Part shown: piece by piece, positions 1 to 5,879 of the stretch | How positions within the stretch are numbered: position 1 is the first letter of the stretch | Layout: each line of letters begins with the position of its first letter | Source: a virus | Strand: one strand, 5' to 3' | Length of the DNA: 33,808 nt | Virus record (IMG/VR): IMGVR_UViG_3300037245_004426 | Location: 1-33,808 of that record | Notes under the pieces: model-generated | Seen by the model: only the letters and a program-made list of their open reading frames with translations | Database searches by the model: none | Told to the model about the DNA's origin: nothing | Position numbers and translations under genes: made by a program

Positions 1-111
1 GCATTCACTATGGGAGAGAACGATACTCTACCGCATATTGAAAGATGGTGCACGCAAGAAGAAATGAAAGATCACATGAATAAGACGTTGATGGGAATAC
101 GTAATGGATAG
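1..111 (+). CDS. 3' part of small hypothetical protein cut by the window start
   Basis: This is the C-terminal portion of the 65-residue protein that appears complete at 33590-33787. The reading frame enters at base 1 and ends at the TAG at 109-111. It carries no recognised domain. The end overlaps the start of the lipoprotein gene at 104, so the two are probably translationally coupled. It is one gene with the right-hand copy, not a second paralog. Confidence 0.8.
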   Translation, partial: AFTMGENDTLPHIERWCTQEEMKDHMNKTLMGIRNG

Positions 112-132
112 ACTTATATTTTTCTTGGGAAG
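1..132. repeat. Left copy of terminal direct repeat (circular closure)
   Basis: Bases 1-126 are identical to 33677-33802. Bases 127-128 are GG here and TT in the right copy, and the last four bases match again. Such an overlap at the two ends of a contig is what a circular or terminally redundant genome gives on assembly. The unique length would then be about 33,676 bp. The two mismatches lie at the extreme end of the right copy and may be an assembly-end error or population variation. Confidence 0.9.
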
Positions 133-244
133 CTTGATGCTTCTTACTTGTGCATGCGGCCGACCTGAGAGAAGGTGCAACCACTATGGTCCTAATCCAG
201 GAGACAAATCAGTAGAACAAGGATCCCTACATGAAAAGACTTAA
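104..244 (+). CDS. Small lipoprotein (46 aa), possible outer-membrane spanin-like protein
   Basis: The 46-residue product starts MDRLIFFLGSLMLLTCACG: a short hydrophobic signal segment followed by a Cys-rich, lipobox-like stretch (LLTC, Cys16 and Cys18), then a short polar tail with a further Cys25. This looks like a small secreted lipoprotein. By size and class it resembles outer-membrane spanins (Rz1 type), but no inner-membrane partner lies beside it, so that role is inference. It overlaps the preceding gene by 8 bp and the next by 14 bp. In the right-hand terminal copy the GG to TT difference at codon 8-9 would create a TGA and end the peptide after MDRLIFFF. The left copy is used here. 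Confidence 0.55.
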   Translation: MDRLIFFLGSLMLLTCACGRPERRCNHYGPNPGDKSVEQGSLHEKT

Positions 245-368
245 GAAGAAGATTGTTTCACACCTTAAAGACGATATCAAGGGGTACTCGAAACAACGGA
301 AGCATCTGAAAGAAGAGATGAAAGAAGACAAAGATCTCATAAAAAAACTAAAGAAGAAGAAAAAGTAA
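231..368 (+). CDS. Small Lys-rich hypothetical protein (45 aa)
   Basis: The open frame begins at ATG 231 inside the end of the lipoprotein gene and stops at TAA 366-368, which overlaps the ATG of the next gene (TAATG). The 45-residue product is strongly basic and helical in composition, ending in a Lys-rich tail (IKKLKKKKK). No domain is recognised. The tight overlaps on both sides are the main evidence that it is a real gene. Its character fits the other tiny basic proteins downstream of the portal, which may be virion or DNA-associated. It has no clear Shine-Dalgarno sequence, so coupling to the upstream gene is likely. Confidence 0.55.
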   Translation: MKRLKKKIVSHLKDDIKGYSKQRKHLKEEMKEDKDLIKKLKKKKK

Positions 369-652
369 TGGCTAAGAAAGTAACGATTGGAAAGGGAATG
401 AAGGTTCCTAGAGGAAAGGAAGCTAAGCTTCAAAAGAAAGCTGGTGGTTCTAATGTAGGAGAATATAAGAAGGTCTCCAAGAAAGATTTTGCAGGTCCAA
501 AGGGCGGTTCTCCGGAAGGGTCATTTCCTATTAATACCCTTAAGAGAGCAAGAGCAGCTTTAGCTTATGCGCACAACGCACCTTCTCCAGCTGGCATACG
601 CAGAGCAGTATACGCAAAGTATCCCTCGTTAAGAAAAAGTAAAGGAAAGTAG
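368..652 (+). CDS. Small basic hypothetical protein (94 aa)
   Basis: The 94-residue basic protein has a Gly/Lys-rich N-terminal half and a C-terminal half with the pattern SFPINTLKRARAALAYAHNA followed by a basic YAKYPSLRK end. From memory, short segments of the form 'SFPI..(K)..ALAY...A..AVYAKYPSL' recur in small phage proteins of unknown role near portal and head genes. I cannot name a family with certainty. It is coupled to the preceding gene by TAATG. It ends the run of small post-portal genes, and a candidate promoter follows at 661. Function is unknown; a minor virion or DNA-binding role is only a guess. Confidence 0.7.
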   Translation: MAKKVTIGKGMKVPRGKEAKLQKKAGGSNVGEYKKVSKKDFAGPKGGSPEGSFPINTLKRARAALAYAHNAPSPAGIRRAVYAKYPSLRKSKGK

Positions 653-660
653 GTTTTCCC

Positions 661-689
661 TTGTCTTCCTTTAGTAGGGTATCTATAGT
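661..689 (+). promoter_or_regulatory. Candidate sigma70-type promoter
   Basis: TTGTCT (661-666), a 17-nt spacer and TATAGT (684-689) make a reasonable -35/-10 pair. The predicted start near 696 lies about 50 nt before the first copy of the tandem duplication that carries the GTG start site. It follows the last of the post-portal genes and would drive the accessory genes at 748-1185. Confidence 0.4.
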
Positions 690-738
690 ATAAGACTGAG
701 TTAAACAATTTGCATTCTCTCTCTGTAGATAAATCATT

Positions 739-838
739 AGGAACCTCGTGAAATTTTTAATGTATTTTTTTACCACTTTAACAACTGGAGGAACCTCGTG
801 AAATTTTTAATGTATTTTTTTACCACTTTAACAACTGG
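739..838 (+). repeat. Perfect 50-bp tandem duplication over a translation start
   Basis: Two head-to-tail identical copies (739-788 and 789-838) each contain an AGGA-type ribosome site, a GTG start and the first 13 or so codons of a signal-peptide-like sequence. The second copy runs on into the full gene starting at 798. Because 50 is not a multiple of three, the first copy's frame ends just inside the second copy. There are no spacers, so this is not a CRISPR array. Confidence 0.95.
748..801 (+). CDS. Upstream mini-ORF (17 aa) created by the duplication
   Basis: The first repeat copy has the same AGGA site and GTG start as the downstream gene. It reads 17 codons and stops at TGA 799-801. 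That stop overlaps the GTG (798-800) of the real gene as GTGA, the classic overlap for translational coupling. The peptide begins like the N-terminus of the downstream protein (MKFLMYFFTTLTTG) before shifting frame. It may be a by-product of the duplication or a leader peptide that tunes downstream translation; the sequence alone cannot decide. Confidence 0.35.
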   Translation: MKFLMYFFTTLTTGGTS

Positions 839-1034
839 TGTTTTAGTGGCTCATACTTTTGATTTCCATGTACATACTCCCGAGATGGAAGATATTCTTC
901 GTTATGATCTAACCGAGAAATCTACTCATGAATTTTTTGAGGACTTTTCTCGTGAATATCATAGAGACCATGATAACGACTCTTACGACTCCGACGGTGG
1001 GTCTTATGATGGAGAGAGGGACTATGGGGATTAG
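798..1034 (+). CDS. Secreted or membrane-anchored acidic protein (78 aa)
   Basis: It starts with GTG at 798 behind an AGGA site in the second repeat copy. The first 18-20 residues are hydrophobic (MKFLMYFFTTLTTGVLVAHT) and look like a signal peptide or membrane anchor. The rest is very acidic and rich in His, Asp, Ser, Gly and Tyr, ending in a low-complexity Asp/Gly/Ser/Tyr tail. No family is recognised. An exported, possibly metal-binding or disordered protein is all that can be said. The 3' end overlaps the next gene's start. The N-terminal coding region is the part that has been tandemly duplicated upstream. Confidence 0.55.
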   Translation: MKFLMYFFTTLTTGVLVAHTFDFHVHTPEMEDILRYDLTEKSTHEFFEDFSREYHRDHDNDSYDSDGGSYDGERDYGD

Positions 1035-1185
1035 TGGAGTAAAAGTTTATCCATTTAGGATTTTACTGTCGGCGTGTCTTATTATTTGCTTCGGATTATT
1101 AATTGGATGGAAGTCTGGTGAGTTTGATTCACAGGAAGTTAAAAGCGGGCGAGAGCTTATGCAGAATGTTTACAGAAGTTCGTAG
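1024..1185 (+). CDS. Small single-pass membrane protein (53 aa)
   Basis: ATG 1024 is chosen because the purine-rich GGAGAGAGGG at 1011-1020 precedes it; an in-frame start at 928 would lie wholly within the previous gene. The 53-residue product has one clear membrane segment at about residues 12-28 (ILLSACLIICFGLLIGW) and a short polar C-terminal tail. It overlaps the stop of the preceding gene by 11 bp and its stop abuts the convergent minus-strand gene at 1186. Its size and topology would suit a small holin-like or anchor protein, but there is no specific motif. Confidence 0.5.
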   Translation: MGISGVKVYPFRILLSACLIICFGLLIGWKSGEFDSQEVKSGRELMQNVYRSS

Positions 1186-1413
1186 TTAGACTGCCTCCAA
1201 CTTTCTTTCTTCATCTAACTTAAGCATTATTGTTAGTTCCCCAAGCATTTCTTCTAGTTTTTGGATTCTTTTTGAGTGCTCGTTGTATCTCCTGAAAAGT
1301 CCTTTTCTAAGGTTACTTTGTTGAACCTCGATCTCATGAATTTTTTGAAATTCCATTCTTTCCACAAAGGAAAGTTCTTCAAACATGTCAAGCTGTACTT
1401 CTTTCATCCTCAC
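1186..1413 (-). CDS. Small coiled-coil protein after the recombinase (75 aa)
   Basis: This minus-strand gene overlaps the 3' end of the serine recombinase gene by 26 bp, so the two are probably co-transcribed. The product is highly charged and heptad-like over residues 35-72 (RKGLFRRYNEHSKRIQKLEE onward), which suggests a coiled coil. No DNA-binding motif is recognised. A partner or regulator of the recombinase is possible by position only. Its end meets the convergent plus-strand gene at 1185 with no gap and no evident terminator. Confidence 0.6.
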   Translation of the reverse strand: MRMKEVQLDMFEELSFVERMEFQKIHEIEVQQSNLRKGLFRRYNEHSKRIQKLEEMLGELTIMLKLDEERKLEAV

Positions 1414-1981
1414 CCAAATTTAGTGTTTTCCCGTCTTTTCTGACATACTTATAAAGAGTTACTTTACAAACTCCATACATCAAGCATAGCTCTTTTACGC
1501 TTAATGCTTGTGATTTGTAGAGATTGACCATTTGTTTAATTTTATCTCCCTTGAGCTTGTTTGGACGTCCGATATGTCGACCTCTTTTTCGAGCGCCTTC
1601 CATTCCCTGACGAATTCTTTCTAGGTTTCTGTTTCTCTCGTTCTCGGCAAAAATAGCCATGAATCCGAACATCATCTTCCCATGTGCTGTTCTAGTGTCT
1701 ATGTCGTGTCCAAGAATTACTAGATCAATTTCCCTGTTATGGAATTCGTCCAAAAGAATAGTGAGGTCTTTGGTAGATCGACCGAGCCTGTCGACTCCGG
1801 TAACTACTACAACATCTTTCGCTCTCACAAACTCCATCATCTTGTCGAATTCTCCCTTTACACAGTTGTATCCGGAGATTTTTTCTGAGAATATTTTTTC
1901 ACATCCGGCATCCTTAAGAAGCGCCACTTGATTTTCTAGAGACTGTTGTGGGGTGGATACACGAGCATACCCAAACATCAT
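1388..1981 (-). CDS. Serine recombinase, resolvase/invertase family
   Basis: The 197-residue protein has the full small serine recombinase layout. The N-terminal catalytic motif YARVSTPQQSL (residues 5-15) contains Arg7 and nucleophile Ser9. VDRLGRS (63-69) gives the Asp/Arg cluster. A long helix around AIFAENERNRNLERIRQG (about 109-126) and the hinge GRHIGRP (134-140) precede a C-terminal helix-turn-helix (about 150-182). The length matches resolvases and invertases (Tn3, Hin, Gin type), not large serine integrases. Family members cut DNA through a Ser-phosphate link and resolve multimers or invert segments. No convincing res or inversion site pair was found. It lies in a minus-strand operon between the genes at 1978-2196 and 1186-1413, overlapping the first by ATGA. 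Confidence 0.93.
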   Translation of the reverse strand: MMFGYARVSTPQQSLENQVALLKDAGCEKIFSEKISGYNCVKGEFDKMMEFVRAKDVVVVTGVDRLGRSTKDLTILLDEFHNREIDLVILGHDIDTRTAHGKMMFGFMAIFAENERNRNLERIRQGMEGARKRGRHIGRPNKLKGDKIKQMVNLYKSQALSVKELCLMYGVCKVTLYKYVRKDGKTLNLGEDERSTA

Positions 1982-2196
1982 AGGTATTTTCCTTGTCTTT
2001 GATGGCAGTCACAAAAGGAGTCGCTGTCTTCATGGTATGTGCCACAGTAAGCGCACACCCACCATTCGCAGGTCTGTCCTGGAATGAAAAACTCACATTT
2101 AGTTTCATAAAATATAGGAAAAGCAGGTGAAAAGTGAAAGAGTGACGCTAGTCCGATTAATAGTGTTAACACGAGTCCTCCGATTAAAATCTTCAT
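1978..2196 (-). CDS. Small membrane protein with Cys-rich C-terminus (72 aa)
   Basis: The first gene of the minus-strand recombinase operon; its stop overlaps the recombinase start by 4 bp. An N-terminal hydrophobic segment (about residues 2-20) is followed by a domain with six Cys and two His: C34, C43, C48 and C51 in a CxxxxCxxC-like arrangement, then C62 and C64. This could bind zinc or form disulfides. No family is recognised. Because it leads the operon it may be co-regulated with the recombinase, though no functional link is visible. Confidence 0.6.
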   Translation of the reverse strand: MKILIGGLVLTLLIGLASLFHFSPAFPIFYETKCEFFIPGQTCEWWVCAYCGTYHEDSDSFCDCHQRQGKYL

Positions 2197-2360
2197 GGTG
2201 TGTTTTAAGGTTCAATAAAAAGTTTCTACGAGCCTAAACTAAACTCTTACTTTGTGAACACCTTTTTTTACTAAAAAGAATAGAAATATGGGATTTTCGA
2301 GGTTTTTCTAGAAAGGTTTTATAGTGGTTCATAAACGGTTGTTATATTTACTCGAAGGGA

Positions 2361-2390
2361 TTGACCAGATAAGACAAGAAATGGTATTCT
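2361..2390 (+). promoter_or_regulatory. Candidate promoter for the outer-membrane-like gene
   Basis: TTGACC (2361-2366), an 18-nt spacer and TATTCT (2385-2390) lie upstream of ATG 2420. The predicted start near 2397 gives a short leader. The divergent interval 2197-2419 otherwise contains AT-rich sequence with no visible gene. Confidence 0.4.
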
Positions 2391-2419
2391 TTATCTTTAA
2401 TTTTCCAAAGGGAACCAAA

Positions 2420-2938
2420 ATGAAAAGTTTAATTTTTACAATCATGTTAGCTGCGTTTTCTGTCGTGAACACAGGATGGGCTGACTTAGAAAAAGAACCA
2501 TATCACGAAATTTCTAAGTATGCAGGAATAAGTGGGTCCGATATTGCATTTGTGGTGCCAACCATAGGTATGAGAACCCAATATAAGGATGTTATGTTAG
2601 ACATTAATGCATCTTATCTACTAGTTAAAGGATCATGGGAAGACTGGCATTATGCAATAGTAAGTGCATCGGCACTATCTTCTTTTTTGAAAAATGATTT
2701 AGGAGAGGCTTATGGAGGCTTGGGACTTCAGGTAAGTGCACTCTTTAATCACGGACACTTAAAGGATAACCATAGGTCCCTCTATCCCGAATTTATAGCT
2801 GGGATTAAAAGGAATATTTCGGAAGAACACTTTATTTTCTTCCAAATTAATGTTCATCCATGGGAAATCCCTATTCACAGTCATTCTCCTGGAAAAAGAA
2901 GTGGCGGTGTGTTATTTAAAATGGGTATATCAATCTAG
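2420..2938 (+). CDS. Secreted outer-membrane-like protein (172 aa)
   Basis: ATG 2420 is chosen because it opens a typical signal peptide (MKSLIFTIMLAAFSVVNTGW, cleavage expected after Ala21). An upstream in-frame start at 2324 would bury the signal and overlap the promoter. The mature part has alternating hydrophobic and polar stretches (for example MLDINASYLLV, GLGLQVSALF, HFIFFQINVHPW, GVLFKMGISI) of the kind found in small outer-membrane beta-barrels. No specific family is identified. A monocistronic, separately promoted envelope protein in a phage is typical of a moron: a gene that alters the host surface, for example to exclude competing phages. That role is inference. It could also be a host gene picked up by transfer. 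Confidence 0.65.
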   Translation: MKSLIFTIMLAAFSVVNTGWADLEKEPYHEISKYAGISGSDIAFVVPTIGMRTQYKDVMLDINASYLLVKGSWEDWHYAIVSASALSSFLKNDLGEAYGGLGLQVSALFNHGHLKDNHRSLYPEFIAGIKRNISEEHFIFFQINVHPWEIPIHSHSPGKRSGGVLFKMGISI

Positions 2939-2968
2939 TCCTATTTCGCATTTTGACTTTGGCTCGCA

Positions 2969-3247
2969 ATGAAATTTGAATGTCCTTCTTGTTTCCTCTT
3001 GTGGGCTGATAGTCGGTCTCCTAAAGATGAATATCATCAAATCTTATGCTCTTTCTGCGCTAAGCGTCATACAGAAATAGAGCTTCTCAACTGGCAAATA
3101 GATCATATAGAAAACATTTCTTCAGAAAAACTTCCTCGTGTGATAAGAAATTTATTTAGATACGTCACACAAGAAATGAGCATTCTGAAGGAGAAAGTTT
3201 ATGAGCACGGCCTTTCCAGTGAAAAAGAGAAGGAAGAGGACTCCTAA
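2969..3247 (+). CDS. Small zinc-ribbon-like protein (92 aa)
   Basis: Two Cys pairs, CPSC at residues 5-8 and CSFC at 27-30, are spaced as in a zinc ribbon or treble-clef finger. A helical, charged C-terminal half follows. No enzyme domain is attached. The protein may bind nucleic acid or another protein through the zinc site. The start has only a weak ribosome site. The last 47 bp overlap the next gene, whose own strong AAGGAG site lies inside this frame, so the two belong to one transcript with 3491-3970. Confidence 0.65.
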   Translation: MKFECPSCFLLWADSRSPKDEYHQILCSFCAKRHTEIELLNWQIDHIENISSEKLPRVIRNLFRYVTQEMSILKEKVYEHGLSSEKEKEEDS

Positions 3248-3491
3248 TAAAAAAAGATTTTTAGTTGAGGTTTCCTATTCCCCAGTCTACAAACTGACCA
3301 AATTTGAATCCGATGGGTGGGCAGATGCAGAGATGTATAAGCCCATTCCATATGACTTAGTCCTTTTAGAAACTAGCGAAGGAAAGCTCAAGAGTGGCTG
3401 GTGGGCTGAATTTAATTGGGATGGTCGAAGAGTAGAGAGCTCAGAAGTTATTGTTCGCTGGAAAAGACTAATGTATGACTGGGGAAACTAA
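3201..3491 (+). CDS. Hypothetical protein (96 aa)
   Basis: It starts at ATG 3201 behind AAGGAG (3188-3193) and ends at the TAA whose last base is the first base of the next ATG (TAATG). The N-terminus is strongly basic (KKRRKRTPNKKR), suggesting contact with nucleic acid. The remainder is Trp-rich (five Trp residues in segments such as GWWAEFNWDG and IVRWKRLMYDWG). No family is recognised. Its tight coupling on both sides supports a real gene. Confidence 0.65.
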   Translation: MSTAFPVKKRRKRTPNKKRFLVEVSYSPVYKLTKFESDGWADAEMYKPIPYDLVLLETSEGKLKSGWWAEFNWDGRRVESSEVIVRWKRLMYDWGN

Positions 3492-3970
3492 TGGAAAACA
3501 AAAAAACTGTAGGAGCCTATTCATATGAACTTCAGCAAAAAGATGAAAAGATTAATCCTATTGAGCTTCAGCAGGCTATGCATGAAGGTAATGAGTCGGA
3601 CGATTCTTACGAAAATCAAGTGGGACTAGCGGTTAAGCGTGGAGAAGAACTTTATAAAGGGAACTTTTTCATAGTTGTTCTCTTCAAGAAAGAGCGCCTG
3701 ATGATGAATGTCGTTAGGCAATACTTTATGCCTCGTAAAACGTGCCCAAGACCTGAGTACGATCAAGTGGTCTATAAATACAATAGAGAGGCCGCAGACC
3801 TTTCTTTTATATGGGTGATACCAGACAAGCAGTCGTGTGAATCTATTCCTATGGATATTCTAAAGTATCCCAAGGAGCAAAAAGAGTTCCTCCACTATGT
3901 AATGGATTTCAACTCAGGCAAATTAGATAAGCTTTGTGATGAGATCAACATGAAAGAAGGAATTCTTTAA
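3491..3970 (+). CDS. Hypothetical protein (159 aa)
   Basis: Coupled to the preceding gene by TAATG. The 159-residue product has a polar N-terminal third and a more globular C-terminal part with aromatic and Pro-rich motifs (FIVVLFKKERLMMNVVRQYF, FIWVIPDKQ, DILKYPKEQKEFLHYV). No catalytic motif is recognised. It is the last gene before the scaffold/capsid pair, so a structural or host-takeover role is possible. The 124-bp interval after it holds an AT-rich weak hairpin and the scaffold ribosome site. Confidence 0.65.
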   Translation: MENKKTVGAYSYELQQKDEKINPIELQQAMHEGNESDDSYENQVGLAVKRGEELYKGNFFIVVLFKKERLMMNVVRQYFMPRKTCPRPEYDQVVYKYNREAADLSFIWVIPDKQSCESIPMDILKYPKEQKEFLHYVMDFNSGKLDKLCDEINMKEGIL

Positions 3971-4094
3971 TCTCCATAGAAATAAATCCCATTACATTTT
4001 ATTTAAAAACTAACTCATGAATCGTTTCCCACGTTACGGGATGGGTTTAAATTTCAGGCGTAAACGCGAGTCGCCTTCGCAAAAAGGAGTTCTT

Positions 4095-4805
4095 ATGGCA
4101 GTTGAAGCCCCGAATGTAAGTGAAGAAATTCAAAATGAGGAAGTCGTTCACCCTCCGCAAACGCAAGAGACACTAAGCCAAGAGCAACTAGATACCTCTG
4201 CTGGGGTGCAAGAAGATAATAAAGATTATAACTTCAAGCAGCTACGAGAGGGAAAAAAACAACTTGAAGAAGAAGTGAAACAGCTAAGAGCACAAATGGA
4301 TTCATTTGCCGAGACTCGGGCTTCTTCTCCTCACAAAGACGAAGACTCTATTGATATAGGAGATGACGACTTAGTAGAAGGACGTCATGTAAAAAAGCTT
4401 ATGTCTCGTGTGGAAAAGATGCTTTATCAAAAAGAAGTTGAAGCAATTCCAGATCGCCTGAAGACGCGTTTTAACGATTTCGACGATGTTGTAACAAAAG
4501 AAAATATAGAAAATTTAAAAAAAACTGAGCCTGAAATTTATCGATCCATTACTTCTGGAAACGACATTTTTGCTAAGGGAGTCTCGGCTTATAAAACTTT
4601 AAAAGCCTTAGGGATATACAAAAAACCCCAAGATTTCTCGCAGCAAAAGCAACAAGTCCAATCCAATCACAACAAGCCTATGAGTGTGCAAGCAGTAAAA
4701 GGTCAAGGAGCTCTTCATGAAGCAAATGTATTTGCTCAGGGACTTACTCCGGACCTCAAAAAACAGCTGCAAAAAGAAATGGTCGACGCAGCGAAGGCTC
4801 GGTAA
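4095..4805 (+). CDS. Head scaffolding protein (236 aa)
   Basis: ATG 4095 is chosen over an in-frame ATG at 4017 because AAGGAG at 4084-4089 is ideally spaced. The protein is highly charged. A disordered Glu/Gln-rich N-terminus is followed by a coiled-coil stretch (FKQLREGKKQLEEEVKQLRA) at about residues 50-72, an acidic middle, a helical region and a C-terminal basic helix (DLKKQLQKEMVDAAKAR). Position directly before the major capsid gene plus this composition is the hallmark of podovirus scaffolds, which line the procapsid and leave before DNA packaging. There is no sequence motif unique to scaffolds, so the call rests on context and composition. Confidence 0.8.
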   Translation: MAVEAPNVSEEIQNEEVVHPPQTQETLSQEQLDTSAGVQEDNKDYNFKQLREGKKQLEEEVKQLRAQMDSFAETRASSPHKDEDSIDIGDDDLVEGRHVKKLMSRVEKMLYQKEVEAIPDRLKTRFNDFDDVVTKENIENLKKTEPEIYRSITSGNDIFAKGVSAYKTLKALGIYKKPQDFSQQKQQVQSNHNKPMSVQAVKGQGALHEANVFAQGLTPDLKKQLQKEMVDAAKAR

Positions 4806-4820
4806 TAACCGAGGTATAAA

Positions 4821-5129
4821 ATGACTACCACCACGAGTGTCTTACCGGCTCCAGTGCAACAGGCTTTTAGCTATAAGTTGCTTAGTGTGCCAGTTCCTTA
4901 TTTTGTCCACAATATTCCAGCTATGCCTAAGCAGATGCCAAGGAATGGTGGTACAACACTTAGAATGCGCCGTTACAACCCACTAGGGACTGCTACAGTT
5001 CCCCTAGGAAATACCGGTGTTACTCCTCCTCCCCAACAGTTAACAGCCGTTAACATTGATGCTGAGATGGATTTCTATGGGAGCTACATAATTCTTAACG
5101 AGCAGGTAACACTGCAAAACCAAGACCCT
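4821..5129 (+). CDS. Major capsid protein, exon 1 (codons 1-103)
   Basis: This is the N-terminal third of an N4-gp56-like major capsid protein, preceded by GAGG. Characteristic stretches include GGTTLRMRRYNPLGTATVPL and DFYGSYIILNEQVTL, which in relatives continue directly into a 'DP-VLNE.A.RLG' segment. Here the frame instead runs into 19 unrelated residues and a stop at 5184-5186. The 103-codon exon ends with CAA GAC CCT at 5129. Joined to 5880, it gives a continuous 315-residue protein. The last exon bases AGACCCT pair with the intron guide as P1. Without splicing only a truncated, surely non-functional capsid fragment would be made. Confidence 0.93.
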
Positions 5130-5213
5130 AGACAACAAAATGGGGTCTCTAAACCAACTCTGATTGACTTGGAAGCCGCAGCGTAAAGACGGTGGCGACA
5201 GGGCGGAAGGACA

Positions 5214-5699
5214 TTAAGTTTTAAATGGATGACCATGAAAGCGAGAATTAAGTTTACGAATTTCCCTCAGAAGAGCCTCTCTTTGATGAACAGTTTCATC
5301 AGAAAGGCGCTTGCTTCCGATGTTTTTGTAGGTCTTTCGAATCTTTTTCATAACATCCGAATGAGGCTTTTTTATAATCAAGTAAGAGGAACACGTTTCA
5401 AGAATATGTTCAAGAAGAGGACCAGAGGCTGTCCAAGAATATACATCGCGCTCATAAGCGCGTTTGGATGTATATCTTGTTCTCATCTCTTTATATCCTC
5501 CGAAAAGTTCATTGAGCCAATCTATAAGAATTGCATCGCAAGAACAGATTTTGAGAAGGCAGTGCCATTGAGTACCATTGCCGTATCTTCCTTGCTTCAC
5601 TTTTCCAAAGTAGAAACATCCTTCTCCATCAATAAGGCCTGCCAAATAGGCAAGCTGAGTTGGAGTTTGATCGGTAGTAAACTTGACGATTCTTCCCAT
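5214..5699 (-). CDS. LAGLIDADG homing endonuclease, antisense within the intron
   Basis: The 161-residue protein (from ATG 5699, MGRIVKFT) carries one LAGLIDADG signature (LAGLIDGEGCFYFGK, residues 19-33), so it should act as a homodimer like single-motif family members. Such enzymes cut intronless alleles and spread their intron. A basic C-terminal region (KKIRKTYKNIG, LREIRKLNSR) fits DNA contact. An in-frame GTG at 5753 is rejected as start because it lies upstream of the -35 element of a good promoter (5724-5752) whose start would fall between the two. The gene lies in the loop between the 5' core and P7 and is opposite to the intron strand. Its transcript would be antisense to exon 1. 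Confidence 0.9.
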   Translation of the reverse strand: MGRIVKFTTDQTPTQLAYLAGLIDGEGCFYFGKVKQGRYGNGTQWHCLLKICSCDAILIDWLNELFGGYKEMRTRYTSKRAYERDVYSWTASGPLLEHILETCSSYLIIKKPHSDVMKKIRKTYKNIGSKRLSDETVHQREALLREIRKLNSRFHGHPFKT

Positions 5700-5723
5700 A
5701 TGACACTCATTTATTACTGTAAT

Positions 5724-5752
5724 ATAATAAACGAGAACTTGATTTATGTCCA
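5724..5752 (-). promoter_or_regulatory. Promoter for the antisense homing endonuclease
   Basis: On the minus strand TGGACA (5752-5747), a 17-nt spacer and TATTAT (5729-5724) match the sigma70 consensus at five of six bases each. Transcription would begin near 5717, about 18 nt before the ATG at 5699. This gives the endonuclease expression independent of capsid transcription. Confidence 0.6.
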
Positions 5753-5879
5753 CCGTGAGAGACTAAGTGAGATGGACCCGAAAGGGTATGCGATAGTCCG
5801 ACCCCAAGAGGAAACCTTGGGAGGGAGGAATAACAAGACTCCCCGCCTAGCTTTGCTAGGTCATAAAAGTAACAGAATG

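Larger units (their letters stand above)
5130..5879 (+). ncRNA. Group I self-splicing intron in the capsid gene
   Basis: Seen directly: the exon end AGACCCT (5123-5129) pairs with GGGGTCT (5142-5148), giving a 7-bp P1 with the obligatory U-G wobble at the splice site. AAAAT (5137-5141) pairs with exon-2 GTTTT (5880-5884) as P10. The last intron base is G5879. P7 is GACTA (5761-5765) with TAGTC (5794-5798). P8 is ACCC-GAAA-GGGT (5776-5787). P9 is CCCAAG/CTTGGG (5803-5821) and P9.1 is CCTAGC/GCTAGG (5846-5860). GCCGC/GTGGC (5175-5196) is a candidate core stem in the P4-P6 region. The class looks like group IA, but P3 is not securely assigned (CCAACTC with GAGATGG is one candidate). The homing endonuclease ORF fills the loop before P7 on the opposite strand. 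The exact exon junction restores the capsid frame. Confidence 0.93.

Noticed and set aside
739-838. Possible CRISPR or iteron array.
   Set aside because: There are only two contiguous copies without spacers; a simple tandem duplication explains it.
2163-2172. GTGTTAACAC perfect palindrome.
   Set aside because: It is within the coding sequence of the Cys-rich membrane protein, is isolated, and has no repeat partner that would make a recombinase or repressor site credible.
2291-2318. AAAACCTCG-containing stretch on the minus strand resembling half of a Gin-type inversion site.
   Set aside because: Only one half-site matches and no second inverted copy was found near the fibre genes.
5700-5753. 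Upstream GTG (5753) as the start of the homing endonuclease.
   Set aside because: It lies above the -35/-10 elements of the best promoter, and the 18 added residues do not resemble the usual start of the family. ATG 5699 is more likely.
5229-5879. Long plus-strand open frame running through the intron into capsid exon 2, which could be read as an N-terminally extended capsid protein.
   Set aside because: Its first 217 codons are the antisense shadow of the homing endonuclease and intron core, with unrelated composition, and the splice model restores the known capsid sequence exactly.
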